A DNA stretch of 64,000 bases, from the NCBI GenBank assembly GCA_964606405.1, contig CAZSGH010000002.1, positions 1 to 64,000 of the forward strand, in the 5' to 3' direction. The position numbers were made by a program, and so were the translations under genes. The stretch comes from GCA-002282575 sp964606405. GTDB taxonomy: Bacteria; Pseudomonadota; Gammaproteobacteria; Thiomicrospirales; Thiomicrospiraceae. The notes below the pieces were generated by a model. The model was not told the DNA's origin. It did not search any database and was given only the letters and a program-made list of their open reading frames with translations. Of this stretch, positions 24,786 to 34,100 are shown piece by piece. The stretch's first letter is position 1, and every line of letters begins with the position of its first letter.

Positions 24786-26786
24786 ATGCCAATCATGAAC
24801 GATTACCCAGATAATTTACCATCAGACCTAGCTGCTGCACTACCGCTACTGCGAGAGCTTCCTGCACCCGACAGTTTGCTGCGTCTGCTAGAAGATTGGC
24901 AAGACAACAAAGCCTGTGAAACCAGTGAAACGCGCCTGCGTCAAAAGCTACTGCGCTGGGAAAAACATCGTCAACACTTAGCAGAACACTTACCCGAAAG
25001 TCCCGAACAATGGGAAGACTTTCGTCGAATGCTGTTGTCTCTGTTGGCTTCACCCTTGGTACTGCTGAGTGCTCTAGCGAGCCATCTGACACAATTGCGT
25101 CAGTTCAAAGCCTTACAGCCCAATGAACAACAACAACTTGCGCTACTCACCCAATCACTCTATGCCCCCATCGCTAACCGTTTGGGCTTATCGACTTGGA
25201 AATGGGAGATGGAAGACATCGCCTTTCGTCTTGCCAAACCCGACACCTACGCCAGTATTGCCAAAGCCCTAGCCAGTAAACGCTCAGAACGCGAAGCCTT
25301 CATTAGCCGCACGACTGAGCAGATTCAGCAGTATATGCAAGCCGAAAAGCTCGACTGTCAAATCTATGGTCGCCCTAAGCACATTTACAGCATTTACAAA
25401 AAAATGCAGCGCAAATCCTTCGCTTTCGAGCAGCTTTACGATTTGCACGCTTTGCGTATTCTGACACACAGCATTGAGGACTGTTATCGGGTTTTGGGTA
25501 TTTTGCATCAGCACTATTTGCCGATTTTAGGCGAGTTCGACGACTATATTGCACGACCTAAACCGAATGGCTACCAAAGTATTCATACCATTTTATTGGG
25601 CGAAAAAGGCTGGCCTGTCGAAGTACAAATTCGCACCCACACCATGCACCAACTGGCAGAAGAAGGCGTTGCCGCCCACTGGCGTTACAAAGAAGGCAGC
25701 GAACAAGACACAGCACTCGCCAACTTGGTAAGCAATTTACGCAACAGCTTATCGGGTGAGTTAGATGCGTTAAGCTTCGAGGCATGGGAAAAAGAACTCG
25801 AAGGTAAACACATTGTCGCCCTCACCCCCAAAGGTGATTTGTTACGACTCACACAAGGTGCAACGGCACTCGATTTTGCTTACACAGTACACACGGATTT
25901 AGGTCATGCTTGCCGAGGGGCAATCGTGAACGGCAAAATCAAACCACTCGACGAACCGCTTGCCAATGGCGACCGTGTAGAAATCCTCAGCCAGAAAAAT
26001 GGCTTGCCTAGCTTAAAATGGTTATCCGGACACTTTTTAGCAACCAATCGCGCACGCAATAAGGTACGCAACTTCTTTAATCGTCAAAATGCCGATGCCC
26101 ACTTTATCGAAGGTAAAAACCAGCTTGACCGCTTACGCCATCGCTTCCGCCTGAGCAACGAATTTACGCCGTTTTTGCTCGAACGCCTCAAGTTCGAAAA
26201 CGAAAAAGCACTGGCGCTTCGCATTGGACAAGGCAAGATTAGCAGCGAACAACTTTCGAAAGCGGTACAAGACTATTTACATCCACGCATCGAAACGCCC
26301 AAAGCCAACGAAGCAACGCCACTCAATAAAGCACCCGAAATTTTTATTCCTAGTATTGGCAAAGCCAGCGCACATCTGGCGCAATGCTGCCACCCAGAAC
26401 CCAGCAATGCCATTATCGGACTGCTTACGCGCAATCACGGCTTAAAAATTCATCGTCAAGACTGTCCCGATGTTTTGGCGTTGTCGCCCAATAGCCAGCA
26501 ACGACTCATTCGTGTACGTTGGGGCAATGACACCAGCCCAGAAACGCAGCTTTGCTTGGATATTACCGCCATCGAACGCGATAACCTACTTGCCGACTTG
26601 GTAACCTGCCTCACGAAAGAAGGCATCCGTATTGGGCATTTCCACACTAGCCCTACAACACAAACCAAACAAACGCGCATTCATTTGGAGTTATCACTGA
26701 CCATCGACCAAGACTGGTTAGCGCTAATGGATAAAATAGAAGCCTTGGATGCCGTGTTAGACGTAAAATACTGTGTGGAAGGGTGA
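24786..26786 (+). CDS. relA: (p)ppGpp synthetase RelA
   Basis: This 666-residue RSH protein has a degenerate N-terminal hydrolase domain, without the HD pair. An intact synthetase domain follows (YGRPKHIYSIYKKMQRK, then RPKPNGYQSIHT and VEVQIRTHTMHQLAEEGVAAHW). The GEFDDY stretch carries the EXDD motif of RelA synthetases instead of the RXKD of SpoT. TGS (HIVALTPKGDLLRLTQGATA), zinc-finger/helical (CCHPEPSN...HRQDCP) and C-terminal ACT parts follow. It makes (p)ppGpp on starved ribosomes. It is shorter than E. coli RelA (744), mainly at the N-terminus. A second Met three codons downstream is an alternative start. Confidence 0.93.
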   Translation: MPIMNDYPDNLPSDLAAALPLLRELPAPDSLLRLLEDWQDNKACETSETRLRQKLLRWEKHRQHLAEHLPESPEQWEDFRRMLLSLLASPLVLLSALASHLTQLRQFKALQPNEQQQLALLTQSLYAPIANRLGLSTWKWEMEDIAFRLAKPDTYASIAKALASKRSEREAFISRTTEQIQQYMQAEKLDCQIYGRPKHIYSIYKKMQRKSFAFEQLYDLHALRILTHSIEDCYRVLGILHQHYLPILGEFDDYIARPKPNGYQSIHTILLGEKGWPVEVQIRTHTMHQLAEEGVAAHWRYKEGSEQDTALANLVSNLRNSLSGELDALSFEAWEKELEGKHIVALTPKGDLLRLTQGATALDFAYTVHTDLGHACRGAIVNGKIKPLDEPLANGDRVEILSQKNGLPSLKWLSGHFLATNRARNKVRNFFNRQNADAHFIEGKNQLDRLRHRFRLSNEFTPFLLERLKFENEKALALRIGQGKISSEQLSKAVQDYLHPRIETPKANEATPLNKAPEIFIPSIGKASAHLAQCCHPEPSNAIIGLLTRNHGLKIHRQDCPDVLALSPNSQQRLIRVRWGNDTSPETQLCLDITAIERDNLLADLVTCLTKEGIRIGHFHTSPTTQTKQTRIHLELSLTIDQDWLALMDKIEALDAVLDVKYCVEG

Positions 26787-26803
26787 TTGCCAGCGCCTTA
26801 ATG

Positions 26804-26951
26804 CACCTCTAACAAACTAATAGGTTGGAGGTCTGGAGGAAGGAGTTGCAGTAATTTACTGGTAACAGATTAAATTAGCCCCTTCCTTCAGCTAAAAAAC
26901 AAACTTGGAAAGTCTAAAAACAAGCGAAGCGAGGTTTTAGAGATTTCCCTT
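26804..26951 (+). repeat. Dispersed intergenic repeat, copy C
   Basis: Shared blocks are GGAGGTCTGGAGGAAGGAGT, CCCCTTCCTTCAGCTAAAAAA, TCTAAAAACAAGCGAAGCGAG and TTTTAGAGATTTCCCT. The main stem has one A-C mismatch relative to copy B. It fills most of the 240-bp spacer between relA and fumC. Confidence 0.77.
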
Positions 26952-27026
26952 ATTGTCATAGCCAACGACAGCATAAACGCCTATACTAAGCAGATTGAGA
27001 AAAAATAAGCGAAGTGAAAATTAGCT

Positions 27027-28394
27027 ATGTCATTCCGAATCGAAAAAGACAGCATGGGCGAAGTCAAAGTCCCAAGTAATGCCCTTTACAGCGCACAAAC
27101 GCAACGCGCTATCGACAACTTTCCAATCAGCTTTCAGCCGTTACCCAGCGTGCTCATTCAGGCCATTGCAGCTATTAAACACGCAGCAGCTACCAGTAAC
27201 GAACAACTTGGCGCATTAGATAGAGACAAAGCCGATGCCATTCGTGCCGCCGCTAACGAAGTCTTAGCGGGTCAGCACCTCGACCAGTTCCCGATTGATG
27301 TTTTCCAAACGGGTTCTGGCACCAGCAGTAACATGAACGTCAACGAAGTCTTAGCGACACGCGCAGCGCAACTATCGGGTATTAAGATTCATCCAAACGA
27401 TCACGTCAATATGGCACAAAGTTCTAACGATACCTTCCCTAGCGCCATTCACGTCGCTTGCGTGCGTCAGATCGAAACATCGTTACTACCTGCTTTAACC
27501 CATTTACACGCTAGCATTAAGGCGCGTGCCATGGAATGCGACGACATTGTTAAAACAGGACGCACCCACTTAATGGATGCTATGCCAGTGCGTTTAGGAC
27601 AAGAGTTTTCGGGTTGGGCGCAGCAAATCGCCAACGGCATCGACCGCATTCAAAGTAGCTTGCCGCGTTTACGTCAGTTGGCACAAGGTGGCACAGCCGT
27701 GGGTACTGGGGTTAATGCCGACCAGCGTTTTGGCAGCATGGTTGCCAACGCCTTAACAGCGTTGTTACAAACCGAATTTAGCAGTGCGCCCAATAAGTTC
27801 GAGGCCTTGTCGAGTTTAGATAGCGTAGTCGAATTATCGGGTCAATTAAAAACCGTCGCTGTCAGTTTAATGAAAATTGCTAACGATTTGCGCTGGATGA
27901 ACTCTGGTCCGCTCGCTGGTTTAGCAGAGATTAGCCTGCCCGATTTGCAACCAGGTAGCTCGATTATGCCAGGCAAAATTAACCCCGTCATGCCAGAGGC
28001 GATGGCGATGGTCTGCGCCCAAGTCATCGGCAACGATGCCGCCATTAGTGTCGGCGGACAATCGGGTAGTTTTCAGCTTAATGTCATGCTACCAATGATG
28101 GCACGTAATGCCCTCGAAAGCATTCAACTGTTAGCCAATACCAGCCGATTGTTAGCAGATAAAGCCATTATTGGCTTTACGGTAAACGCCCAACAACTCG
28201 ATAAAGCCCTATCGGTCAACCCCATTTTGGTAACAGCCCTGAATAGCCGCGTCGGCTACGAACAAGGTGCTGCTATTGCCAAAGAAGCCTACAAAACAGG
28301 CGAACCTATTTTAGATGTGGCCGCTCGTCTTACCGACATCAGTCGCGAAGAGTTGGCTATCTTATTAAACCCAAAACAATTAACGGGAGTATGA
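27027..28394 (+). CDS. fumC: Class II fumarate hydratase
   Basis: This 455-residue protein has the class II signature GSSIMPGKINPVMPEA near residue 312 and the QTGSGTSSNMNVNEV and GRTHLMDAMPV blocks. It interconverts fumarate and malate without an iron-sulfur cluster, so it is oxygen-stable. It starts a short rightward run; the thioredoxin gene begins 4 bp after its stop. Confidence 0.95.
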   Translation: MSFRIEKDSMGEVKVPSNALYSAQTQRAIDNFPISFQPLPSVLIQAIAAIKHAAATSNEQLGALDRDKADAIRAAANEVLAGQHLDQFPIDVFQTGSGTSSNMNVNEVLATRAAQLSGIKIHPNDHVNMAQSSNDTFPSAIHVACVRQIETSLLPALTHLHASIKARAMECDDIVKTGRTHLMDAMPVRLGQEFSGWAQQIANGIDRIQSSLPRLRQLAQGGTAVGTGVNADQRFGSMVANALTALLQTEFSSAPNKFEALSSLDSVVELSGQLKTVAVSLMKIANDLRWMNSGPLAGLAEISLPDLQPGSSIMPGKINPVMPEAMAMVCAQVIGNDAAISVGGQSGSFQLNVMLPMMARNALESIQLLANTSRLLADKAIIGFTVNAQQLDKALSVNPILVTALNSRVGYEQGAAIAKEAYKTGEPILDVAARLTDISREELAILLNPKQLTGV

Positions 28395-28398
28395 AACC

Positions 28399-28764
28399 AT
28401 GTCAGTCGCAACCCTAACTGCAGCACTTTTTGAAGAAACCATTGCCAATCACGAAATCGTTGTCATCGACTTTTGGGCTGCTTGGTGCGGTCCATGCAAG
28501 TTCTTTGCTCCAATCTTTGAACAGGCGGCTGGTCGTCATCCAGAAGTGGCTTTTACCAAAGTTAACGTCGATGAAGAACAGGAGCTTGCAGGCATGTTTC
28601 AAGTCCGTTCTATCCCAACCATCGCTTTTATGCGCGAAGGCATCGTGATCTACTCACACGCAGGGGCATTACAACAATCTGAACTTGATGAAATTATTGG
28701 TAAAGTTAAAGCATTAGATATGGTTCAGGTTCATGCCGACATGGCAGCGCAACAGGCTGGCTAA
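28399..28764 (+). CDS. Thioredoxin family protein
   Basis: This 121-residue protein has a classical WCGPC redox site (FWAAWCGPCKFFAP) and the cis-Pro loop IPTIAFMREG of the thioredoxin fold, with no signal peptide. It is slightly longer than TrxA, with a C-terminal tail of about 15 residues. It lies 4 bp after fumC and is probably co-transcribed. Whether it is the housekeeping thioredoxin cannot be told from here. Confidence 0.9.
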   Translation: MSVATLTAALFEETIANHEIVVIDFWAAWCGPCKFFAPIFEQAAGRHPEVAFTKVNVDEEQELAGMFQVRSIPTIAFMREGIVIYSHAGALQQSELDEIIGKVKALDMVQVHADMAAQQAG

Positions 28765-28790
28765 GTGAATTAAAGCGGGGGGAATGAAAG

Positions 28791-30611
28791 ATGAAACCAG
28801 ACGACTTCAAAGCCATTCCCCCGTTTGACTTACTCAGCGACGAGCAACGCCAACGCATCAGCACCAATGTCAACATTAGTTATCTTGCAGTTGGGCAAGT
28901 GCGAACGGTTAGCCGTGCCAATGAAGAAACTGCTCATTTAATCATTCCCTTTAAAGGGCGTGGACAATGGCAAAGTGCTGACCAAGAAGCAAAAGTCATC
29001 CACCCGTTAGAGTCAGCGGGCGCATTAGCACTACTTGATGGTAGCCAAGGTAATTTTAGCGCTCTCGACGAAGTGCTCGCTTACTGCCTACCTGCACAAC
29101 TGTTCGATCAACTCTGTCTCGAAAGCGCTCCCTTCAAAGCACACTGGACAGCCAGTTTGCAAGATAAACGCCAAGCGTTAAACGAACAAAATCAAACCAA
29201 CAACCTCAGCGACTTTATGATGGCGCACACCCGCGATGCCTGGTTATGCCCTATCCTAACCCTAGCAGCAGATACCCCGTTAAGAGCAGCAGCTGCTGCG
29301 CTACGAAAAGCCGAATGCACTGCGGCACTCGTTGAGTTAGCGAATGCGCAACACGCCATTATCACCAGTAACGATTTGCTTTATGCATTTACCGACTACG
29401 AGCCAAATCAGCACCCTTGTGTTGGCGACATTGCAACACCCAACCCGATTGCCATTGATGCTAACGATTACTTGTTTAATGCCCTCTTGGCAATGACCGA
29501 GCACAATATCAATCACTTGCTAGTGACACAGGCACAACAGCCAATTGGTATTTTGCAACAAAAAACCTTACTAGGCGTATTCGCTAACCAATCCGTACTT
29601 ATTGCCCAACAAATTGAGCGCGCCAAATCAATTGACGAGTTAATTAAGACCAATGATACCCTAACACTGCTCATTCGCACCCTTCACAACAAGGGCGTGA
29701 AACCTCGTCTGATCAGCGAATTGGTGAGCACCCTCAATCGTCGCCTATTGCGCAAAGTCACCGCCCTAACCTTACCGACAACAAAAACACCCAACTTTGC
29801 CATGTTGATTTTAGGTTCTGAAGGCAGACAAGAACAAATTCTACGCACCGATCAAGATAATGCGTTAATTTGGGCAGACGATACCCCAAACGACACCATG
29901 AAACACTGGTCAGAAGCCATTCACGATGCCCTCGCACAACTCGGCTTCCCCGACTGCCCAGGCAATATTATGGTGACTAATCCACTCTGGCGACAACCAC
30001 TCGAATCACTCATTAGTACGGCTCGCGACTGGATCAACCATCCGACACCAGAAGGTATGATGACGCTGTCCATTTTATTAGATGCCGATACTGCTGCAGG
30101 CAATAGCCAACTCACCGATGTCCTATTGACCCGTGTGCGCAGTAAAATCAATGAGAATCGCCAATTCCTCGCCCATTTTGCAAAAAGTGCGCTGCAATTC
30201 GAAACGCCTTTAGGGATTTTCTCTCACTTTATTACCGAAAAGCAGGATGATCGTCGTCTACTCGACCTAAAAAAGGGGGGGATTTTCCCGATTGTGCATG
30301 GTGTGCGTGTACTTGCCTGTGAGCAACAGATTAACGCAAAAACCACCCATCAACGCTTACTAGCGCTAGGCGAAACCAAACTCATGGAAGCCAACTTTGC
30401 CAGCGAATTGAGCGAAGCACTCGACTTTATGCAGCAACTAAGACTGAATAGCCAGCTCAACGCCCTAAGCATGGAAGAAAGCATCCATAATCGCATTGAA
30501 CCAGACGAACTCAATCACTTACAGAGAGACATGCTTAAAGATGCCTTTAAGCTGGTCGATCAGTTTAAATCGCTGCTCAGTCATCACTATAAACTGCACC
30601 TGATTACCTGA
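28791..30611 (+). CDS. Putative signalling nucleotidyltransferase (cNMP-like, CBS, DUF294)
   Basis: This 606-residue protein has the layout of the DUF294 group. An N-terminal domain resembling a degenerate cyclic-nucleotide-binding fold (about 1-125) is followed by two CBS motifs (about 150-265). A GlnD-like nucleotidyltransferase domain comes next (LGSEGRQEQ near 343, with TDQDNALIW), then the DUF294 C-terminal helical domain (about 465-600). The family is thought to modify a partner protein or nucleotide in response to an adenosine ligand, but the reaction is not established. It ends in a 1-bp overlap with a DEDD exonuclease gene, a pairing widely seen for this family. Confidence 0.85.
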   Translation: MKPDDFKAIPPFDLLSDEQRQRISTNVNISYLAVGQVRTVSRANEETAHLIIPFKGRGQWQSADQEAKVIHPLESAGALALLDGSQGNFSALDEVLAYCLPAQLFDQLCLESAPFKAHWTASLQDKRQALNEQNQTNNLSDFMMAHTRDAWLCPILTLAADTPLRAAAAALRKAECTAALVELANAQHAIITSNDLLYAFTDYEPNQHPCVGDIATPNPIAIDANDYLFNALLAMTEHNINHLLVTQAQQPIGILQQKTLLGVFANQSVLIAQQIERAKSIDELIKTNDTLTLLIRTLHNKGVKPRLISELVSTLNRRLLRKVTALTLPTTKTPNFAMLILGSEGRQEQILRTDQDNALIWADDTPNDTMKHWSEAIHDALAQLGFPDCPGNIMVTNPLWRQPLESLISTARDWINHPTPEGMMTLSILLDADTAAGNSQLTDVLLTRVRSKINENRQFLAHFAKSALQFETPLGIFSHFITEKQDDRRLLDLKKGGIFPIVHGVRVLACEQQINAKTTHQRLLALGETKLMEANFASELSEALDFMQQLRLNSQLNALSMEESIHNRIEPDELNHLQRDMLKDAFKLVDQFKSLLSHHYKLHLIT

Positions 30612-31213
30612 TGTTCGCTTCACTTTACCGCGCTTGGCAAAAGCGTCAGCTCAAAGACACTGCCTACCAGTATTTATTTGAACCTGCTAGCCGTGCGGGT
30701 GTGGTGAGTATCGATTGCGAAACAACAGGATTAAATCCAAAAAAAGATGACATCATCACCCTAGCCGCCATTCGCGTTATCGGTAACGACATCCTAACGA
30801 GTGAAAGCATGCACCTAACGCTACGCCCTAATCAACCCATTAATGGCGCGGCTATTACCATTCATCGGTTACGCAATTGCGATGTAGCGCATGGCTTAGA
30901 ACCAACGGAGGCAATCAAGCAATTTCTAGCCTTTATTGGCAGTAGCCCCTTACTCGGCTATTATTTAGAATTCGATGTGGCGCTCATTAATCGCATTGTT
31001 AAGCCATTACTCGGTATTAACTTACCGAATCAACAAATTGAATTATCAGCAATTTATCATGATGCTGTTATCGGCTTAATTCCTCAACATCATATCGACT
31101 TACGTTTTGAAACCATCCGCAAAAAACTCGACATCCCCGACCTCGGCGCACACGACGCCTTTGCTGATGCCCTGATGGTCGCAATGGCTTACATTAAGCT
31201 TAACAAATCATAA
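30611..31213 (+). CDS. DnaQ-like 3'-5' exonuclease (DEDDh)
   Basis: In this 200-residue protein the DEDDh residues are visible: DCETTG (about residues 36-41), the Asp of YLEFDVALINR, and HDAFADALM near the C-terminus. It lacks DNA polymerase subunit motifs, so I treat it as a stand-alone nuclease and not the replicative epsilon subunit. Its start overlaps the stop of the DUF294 gene by one base, indicating translational coupling and probably joint function. The substrate is unknown. Confidence 0.85.
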   Translation: MFASLYRAWQKRQLKDTAYQYLFEPASRAGVVSIDCETTGLNPKKDDIITLAAIRVIGNDILTSESMHLTLRPNQPINGAAITIHRLRNCDVAHGLEPTEAIKQFLAFIGSSPLLGYYLEFDVALINRIVKPLLGINLPNQQIELSAIYHDAVIGLIPQHHIDLRFETIRKKLDIPDLGAHDAFADALMVAMAYIKLNKS

Positions 31214-31254
31214 AAGAAACAGCGCAGTAGGCTTGCAAAACCGTAGCGAGCTGA

Positions 31255-31409
31255 CTAGGGGGTCGCCTCTCAAAAGCCAATGGGCAGGAGGTCTGGAAGA
31301 AGGGGTTACAGAAAATAGCATGTAACCATTGATTAAATCCCCGTCCTCCAGCTAAAAAACACCTGAGGGAAATCTAAAAAAGCGAAGCGAGATTTTTAGA
31401 CTACCCTAG
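31255..31409 (+). repeat. Dispersed intergenic repeat, copy D
   Basis: Shared blocks are GGAGGTCTGGAAGAAGGGGT, CCAGCTAAAAAACA, TCTAAAAAAGCGAAGCGAG and TTTTTAGACTACCCT. Relative to copy B the base of the main stem changes from a G-U to a G-C pair, while two inner pairs are lost. It lies between the convergent exonuclease and SulP genes. Confidence 0.75.
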
Positions 31410-31412
31410 GTT

Positions 31413-33590
31413 TTATTCGAGAAGCATCGTCAACTCACCATCAGTCCTGCGCAAACGCTGCCCCAGAGTGCGAGCAATCGACTGCATCAGCAAGAAAGCA
31501 ATACGCTTATGTGCTTCGGCTAGATGTTCAAATTGTTCCCTCGTCAACACAAATACTTCAACTTCCGTATCTGCCATGGCAATATCACCGCGTGCTTGCC
31601 CATCTAGAAAGGACAAACCACCAAAAAAATTACCACGACCAAAGGTTGCAATATGATGCAAACGACGACTTCCACCAATGGGCGCAATGATCTTAACCTG
31701 TCCACGACGCAACAAATACAAGGCATCACCCGGATCACCCATGCTGTAAATCTTATCGCCTTTAGCATAAACACGCGAAGTCATCGATGACTCAAGCTCC
31801 GAAATCGTTGCCTCTTTACGTCCTCTAAACAAGTCCATGTCTTGCAAATGTAATGGGACCTCTTCTTCTCCAGAAATCCGAGCACGACCAATAATTTTAT
31901 TTTCGACCCACTCAATAGACTCATCAAGCGTGCTAAAAATCCTAATTTCACCTTTCTTCTCGACAAATCCCATTTGCGCTAAAAAGCTCAACAAATCTGA
32001 CTTCTGATTTTCTCGTAAATTACATAACACCAACTGAGCATTATGCTCCTTCAGCAAAGCAAGCGTTTGCTGTAACACATGCGCAGCGGTAACATCAATG
32101 GACACAACTCGGAGCATATCAATAATCAAATATTGACGAATACGCGCCTCGTGCTCTAAATCCAGATATAGTTGACGCGAAACACCAAAAAACAAACTAC
32201 CTTGTAGCTCAAAAATAACCGCAGATGCCCCTTTCTGCTCTAATATTTTCATATCTTCTTCGGGGCGATACCAACTTGATGAACGTTGCGTTAAAAACGA
32301 TTTACGGCGGATAACGGTACCGCCCACTTGCTCGCGTAAAAACAATAAAATAGATAAAGCTACGCCCGTTGCCGATGCAGCAATCAAGCCAAAAGACAAG
32401 GCAACAACAACGACGGAAACCACCACCACAAAATCAAATACCGTCGCACGCGACGTGATTAACTTTAGCGAACTTAAGTCAATCATGCGTACACCGATCA
32501 CGATCAACACAGCAGCTAAGGTTGCTTTAGGTAGCCATGCCAACAAACCAATCAAAACGACCAACCCGAGCAGAGACAAAACAGCAGCGACCATTGCAGC
32601 ATAACGAGTCTGCGCACCACTACTAATATTGACTAAAGTCGCTCCCATTGTTCCAGCTCCTGGAACACCTCCGACCGAAGCAGAAGCGATGTTCGCAATA
32701 CCTTGCGCCACTAACTCTTGGTTAGCATCAGGCGCTGAATGCGTGATTTGCTCCGTCACAATACCTGTTTTAAGGGAGTCAATCGACAGCAATGCTGCTA
32801 ACGTCAATGCAGTACCAAACAAAGCAGCCACTTGACCCAAAGTTACTTGACCCAAATCCAGCCACCGAGAAGATAAAACATCCACATAACCCGCACCAGA
32901 CACGCCTAAGTGTCCGAGAACGAGTTTATTACCTTCAATCTGCTGCAGCTCTGGCAACCACAAACTTAACAGCCAATAAGTTATTAAACCCAAAAGGATA
33001 CCGACAATCGTACTGGGAATAAAGGTGATAAAACGCCCTGCAAACCCCATACCCAATGCCGTCGCTAAACCAACCACAATGGCAGGTATCGCCCACGACT
33101 CTGGCGCAAGCATGACAGCAAATGCCGACTGTCCGGCAGAGACACCTAAAAAAGGCACCAACTGACTAAAAATAATAATTAAGCCAACGGCAGTCATATA
33201 ACCACTGACGACCGTATGTGGCAAATACTTAACCAAACTACCGATGCGCGTAAAACCAATCAGAACCTGAAAAATACCTGTTAGCACACCTAACAACATC
33301 ATCAATAAAATAACGGTTTCAGGAGGTGTTCCTCTATGTACCATATCGATGGCAAAGGCACTCATTAGCGCCGTTGCTGGGGCGCAAGGAGCAGTTACTA
33401 ATCGGTCAGTTCCACCTAAAATGGGCGCAATAATGCCCAACGCAACAGCACCCAATACGCCAGCAAAAGCACCTAATCCTGCATATTCAGGTCCAACTGC
33501 AGCATAAATCGTTACCCCAAAGGCAACAGAAGCTGGTAAAACAACCAGCATAACGGCTAAACCAGCCCACGCATCACCCGCAATTTTCAC
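31413..33590 (-). CDS. SulP-family anion transporter with STAS and cyclic-nucleotide-binding domains
   Basis: This protein of about 725 residues has three parts. A membrane domain (about 1-400) contains many hydrophobic segments, including GLAVMLVVLPASVAFGV. A STAS domain (about 440-560) contains VIFELQGSLFFGVSRQLY and LIIDMLRVVSIDVTA. A CRP-like cyclic-nucleotide-binding domain (about 595-715) contains GDPGDALYLLRRGQVKII and GGLSFLDGQARGDIAMA. SulP proteins carry sulfate, bicarbonate or other anions; the substrate here is unknown. I prefer the GTG at 33590, preceded by AAGGA. An ATG at 33683 keeps the frame open, but it would translate through a perfect inverted repeat and has no ribosome site. 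The 263 bases from here to the tRNA hold only that repeat and AT-rich sequence. Confidence 0.85.
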   Translation of the reverse strand: MKIAGDAWAGLAVMLVVLPASVAFGVTIYAAVGPEYAGLGAFAGVLGAVALGIIAPILGGTDRLVTAPCAPATALMSAFAIDMVHRGTPPETVILLMMLLGVLTGIFQVLIGFTRIGSLVKYLPHTVVSGYMTAVGLIIIFSQLVPFLGVSAGQSAFAVMLAPESWAIPAIVVGLATALGMGFAGRFITFIPSTIVGILLGLITYWLLSLWLPELQQIEGNKLVLGHLGVSGAGYVDVLSSRWLDLGQVTLGQVAALFGTALTLAALLSIDSLKTGIVTEQITHSAPDANQELVAQGIANIASASVGGVPGAGTMGATLVNISSGAQTRYAAMVAAVLSLLGLVVLIGLLAWLPKATLAAVLIVIGVRMIDLSSLKLITSRATVFDFVVVVSVVVVALSFGLIAASATGVALSILLFLREQVGGTVIRRKSFLTQRSSSWYRPEEDMKILEQKGASAVIFELQGSLFFGVSRQLYLDLEHEARIRQYLIIDMLRVVSIDVTAAHVLQQTLALLKEHNAQLVLCNLRENQKSDLLSFLAQMGFVEKKGEIRIFSTLDESIEWVENKIIGRARISGEEEVPLHLQDMDLFRGRKEATISELESSMTSRVYAKGDKIYSMGDPGDALYLLRRGQVKIIAPIGGSRRLHHIATFGRGNFFGGLSFLDGQARGDIAMADTEVEVFVLTREQFEHLAEAHKRIAFLLMQSIARTLGQRLRRTDGELTMLLE

Positions 33591-33611
33591 TAAATAGACA
33601 TCCTTGTAAGG

Positions 33612-33645
33612 AACGTCTAAAAACCGACTATGGTTTTTAGACGTT
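33612..33645. repeat. Perfect 14-bp inverted repeat resembling the ends of the intergenic repeat
   Basis: AACGTCTAAAAACC and GGTTTTTAGACGTT flank a 6-base loop with no mismatch. CTAAAAAC is the shared core of the terminal repeats of copies A to D, so this may be two element ends joined without the interior. It sits just upstream of, or inside, the SulP reading frame, depending on the start used. Confidence 0.7.
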
Positions 33646-33853
33646 ATAAGTTTATTCTTAGCCGTAAGAAACAATAAAATCAATCAGTTGCAGCAAAAAG
33701 TTGCAATCTATTCCTCCATATTTCTAACCCATTAGATTTTTAGAGAAATTTTATGCCATATTTTAAGAAAAAATACAGAAGATCAAAAGCATAAGATGCT
33801 AATTTACGAAATAAAATGAAGATAAATTAAGACGAGATAAGATTCACTAGATA

Positions 33854-33938
<85 letters not shown>

Positions 33939-34100
33939 ATTTCAGAACTTAGAATTATAACAGCTGACAACTGAAATGCAAGAAAAGTCTGAATAATGCG
34001 TTTTACACATCATTCAGACTTCCAAGGTCATCTGTTCATCTTAGAACGACTCTCACTAGCTACACTCACAACAAGTGCAGCGTAATGTTAAAGATTCACT

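Noticed and set aside
26746..27026. Terminator after relA
   Set aside because: The stem in repeat copy C is strong but is followed by an A-rich, not a T-rich, run on the plus strand, so it does not look like an intrinsic terminator.
31221..31233. GCGCAGTAGG stretch also found near 37172
   Set aside because: The match is only about 11 bases, with no shared flanks or symmetry. It is likely chance.
33591..33683. Extended SulP N-terminus from the ATG at 33683
   Set aside because: The frame is open, but there is no ribosome site and it would translate the perfect inverted repeat. The GTG at 33590 has AAGGA upstream. The long form remains possible.
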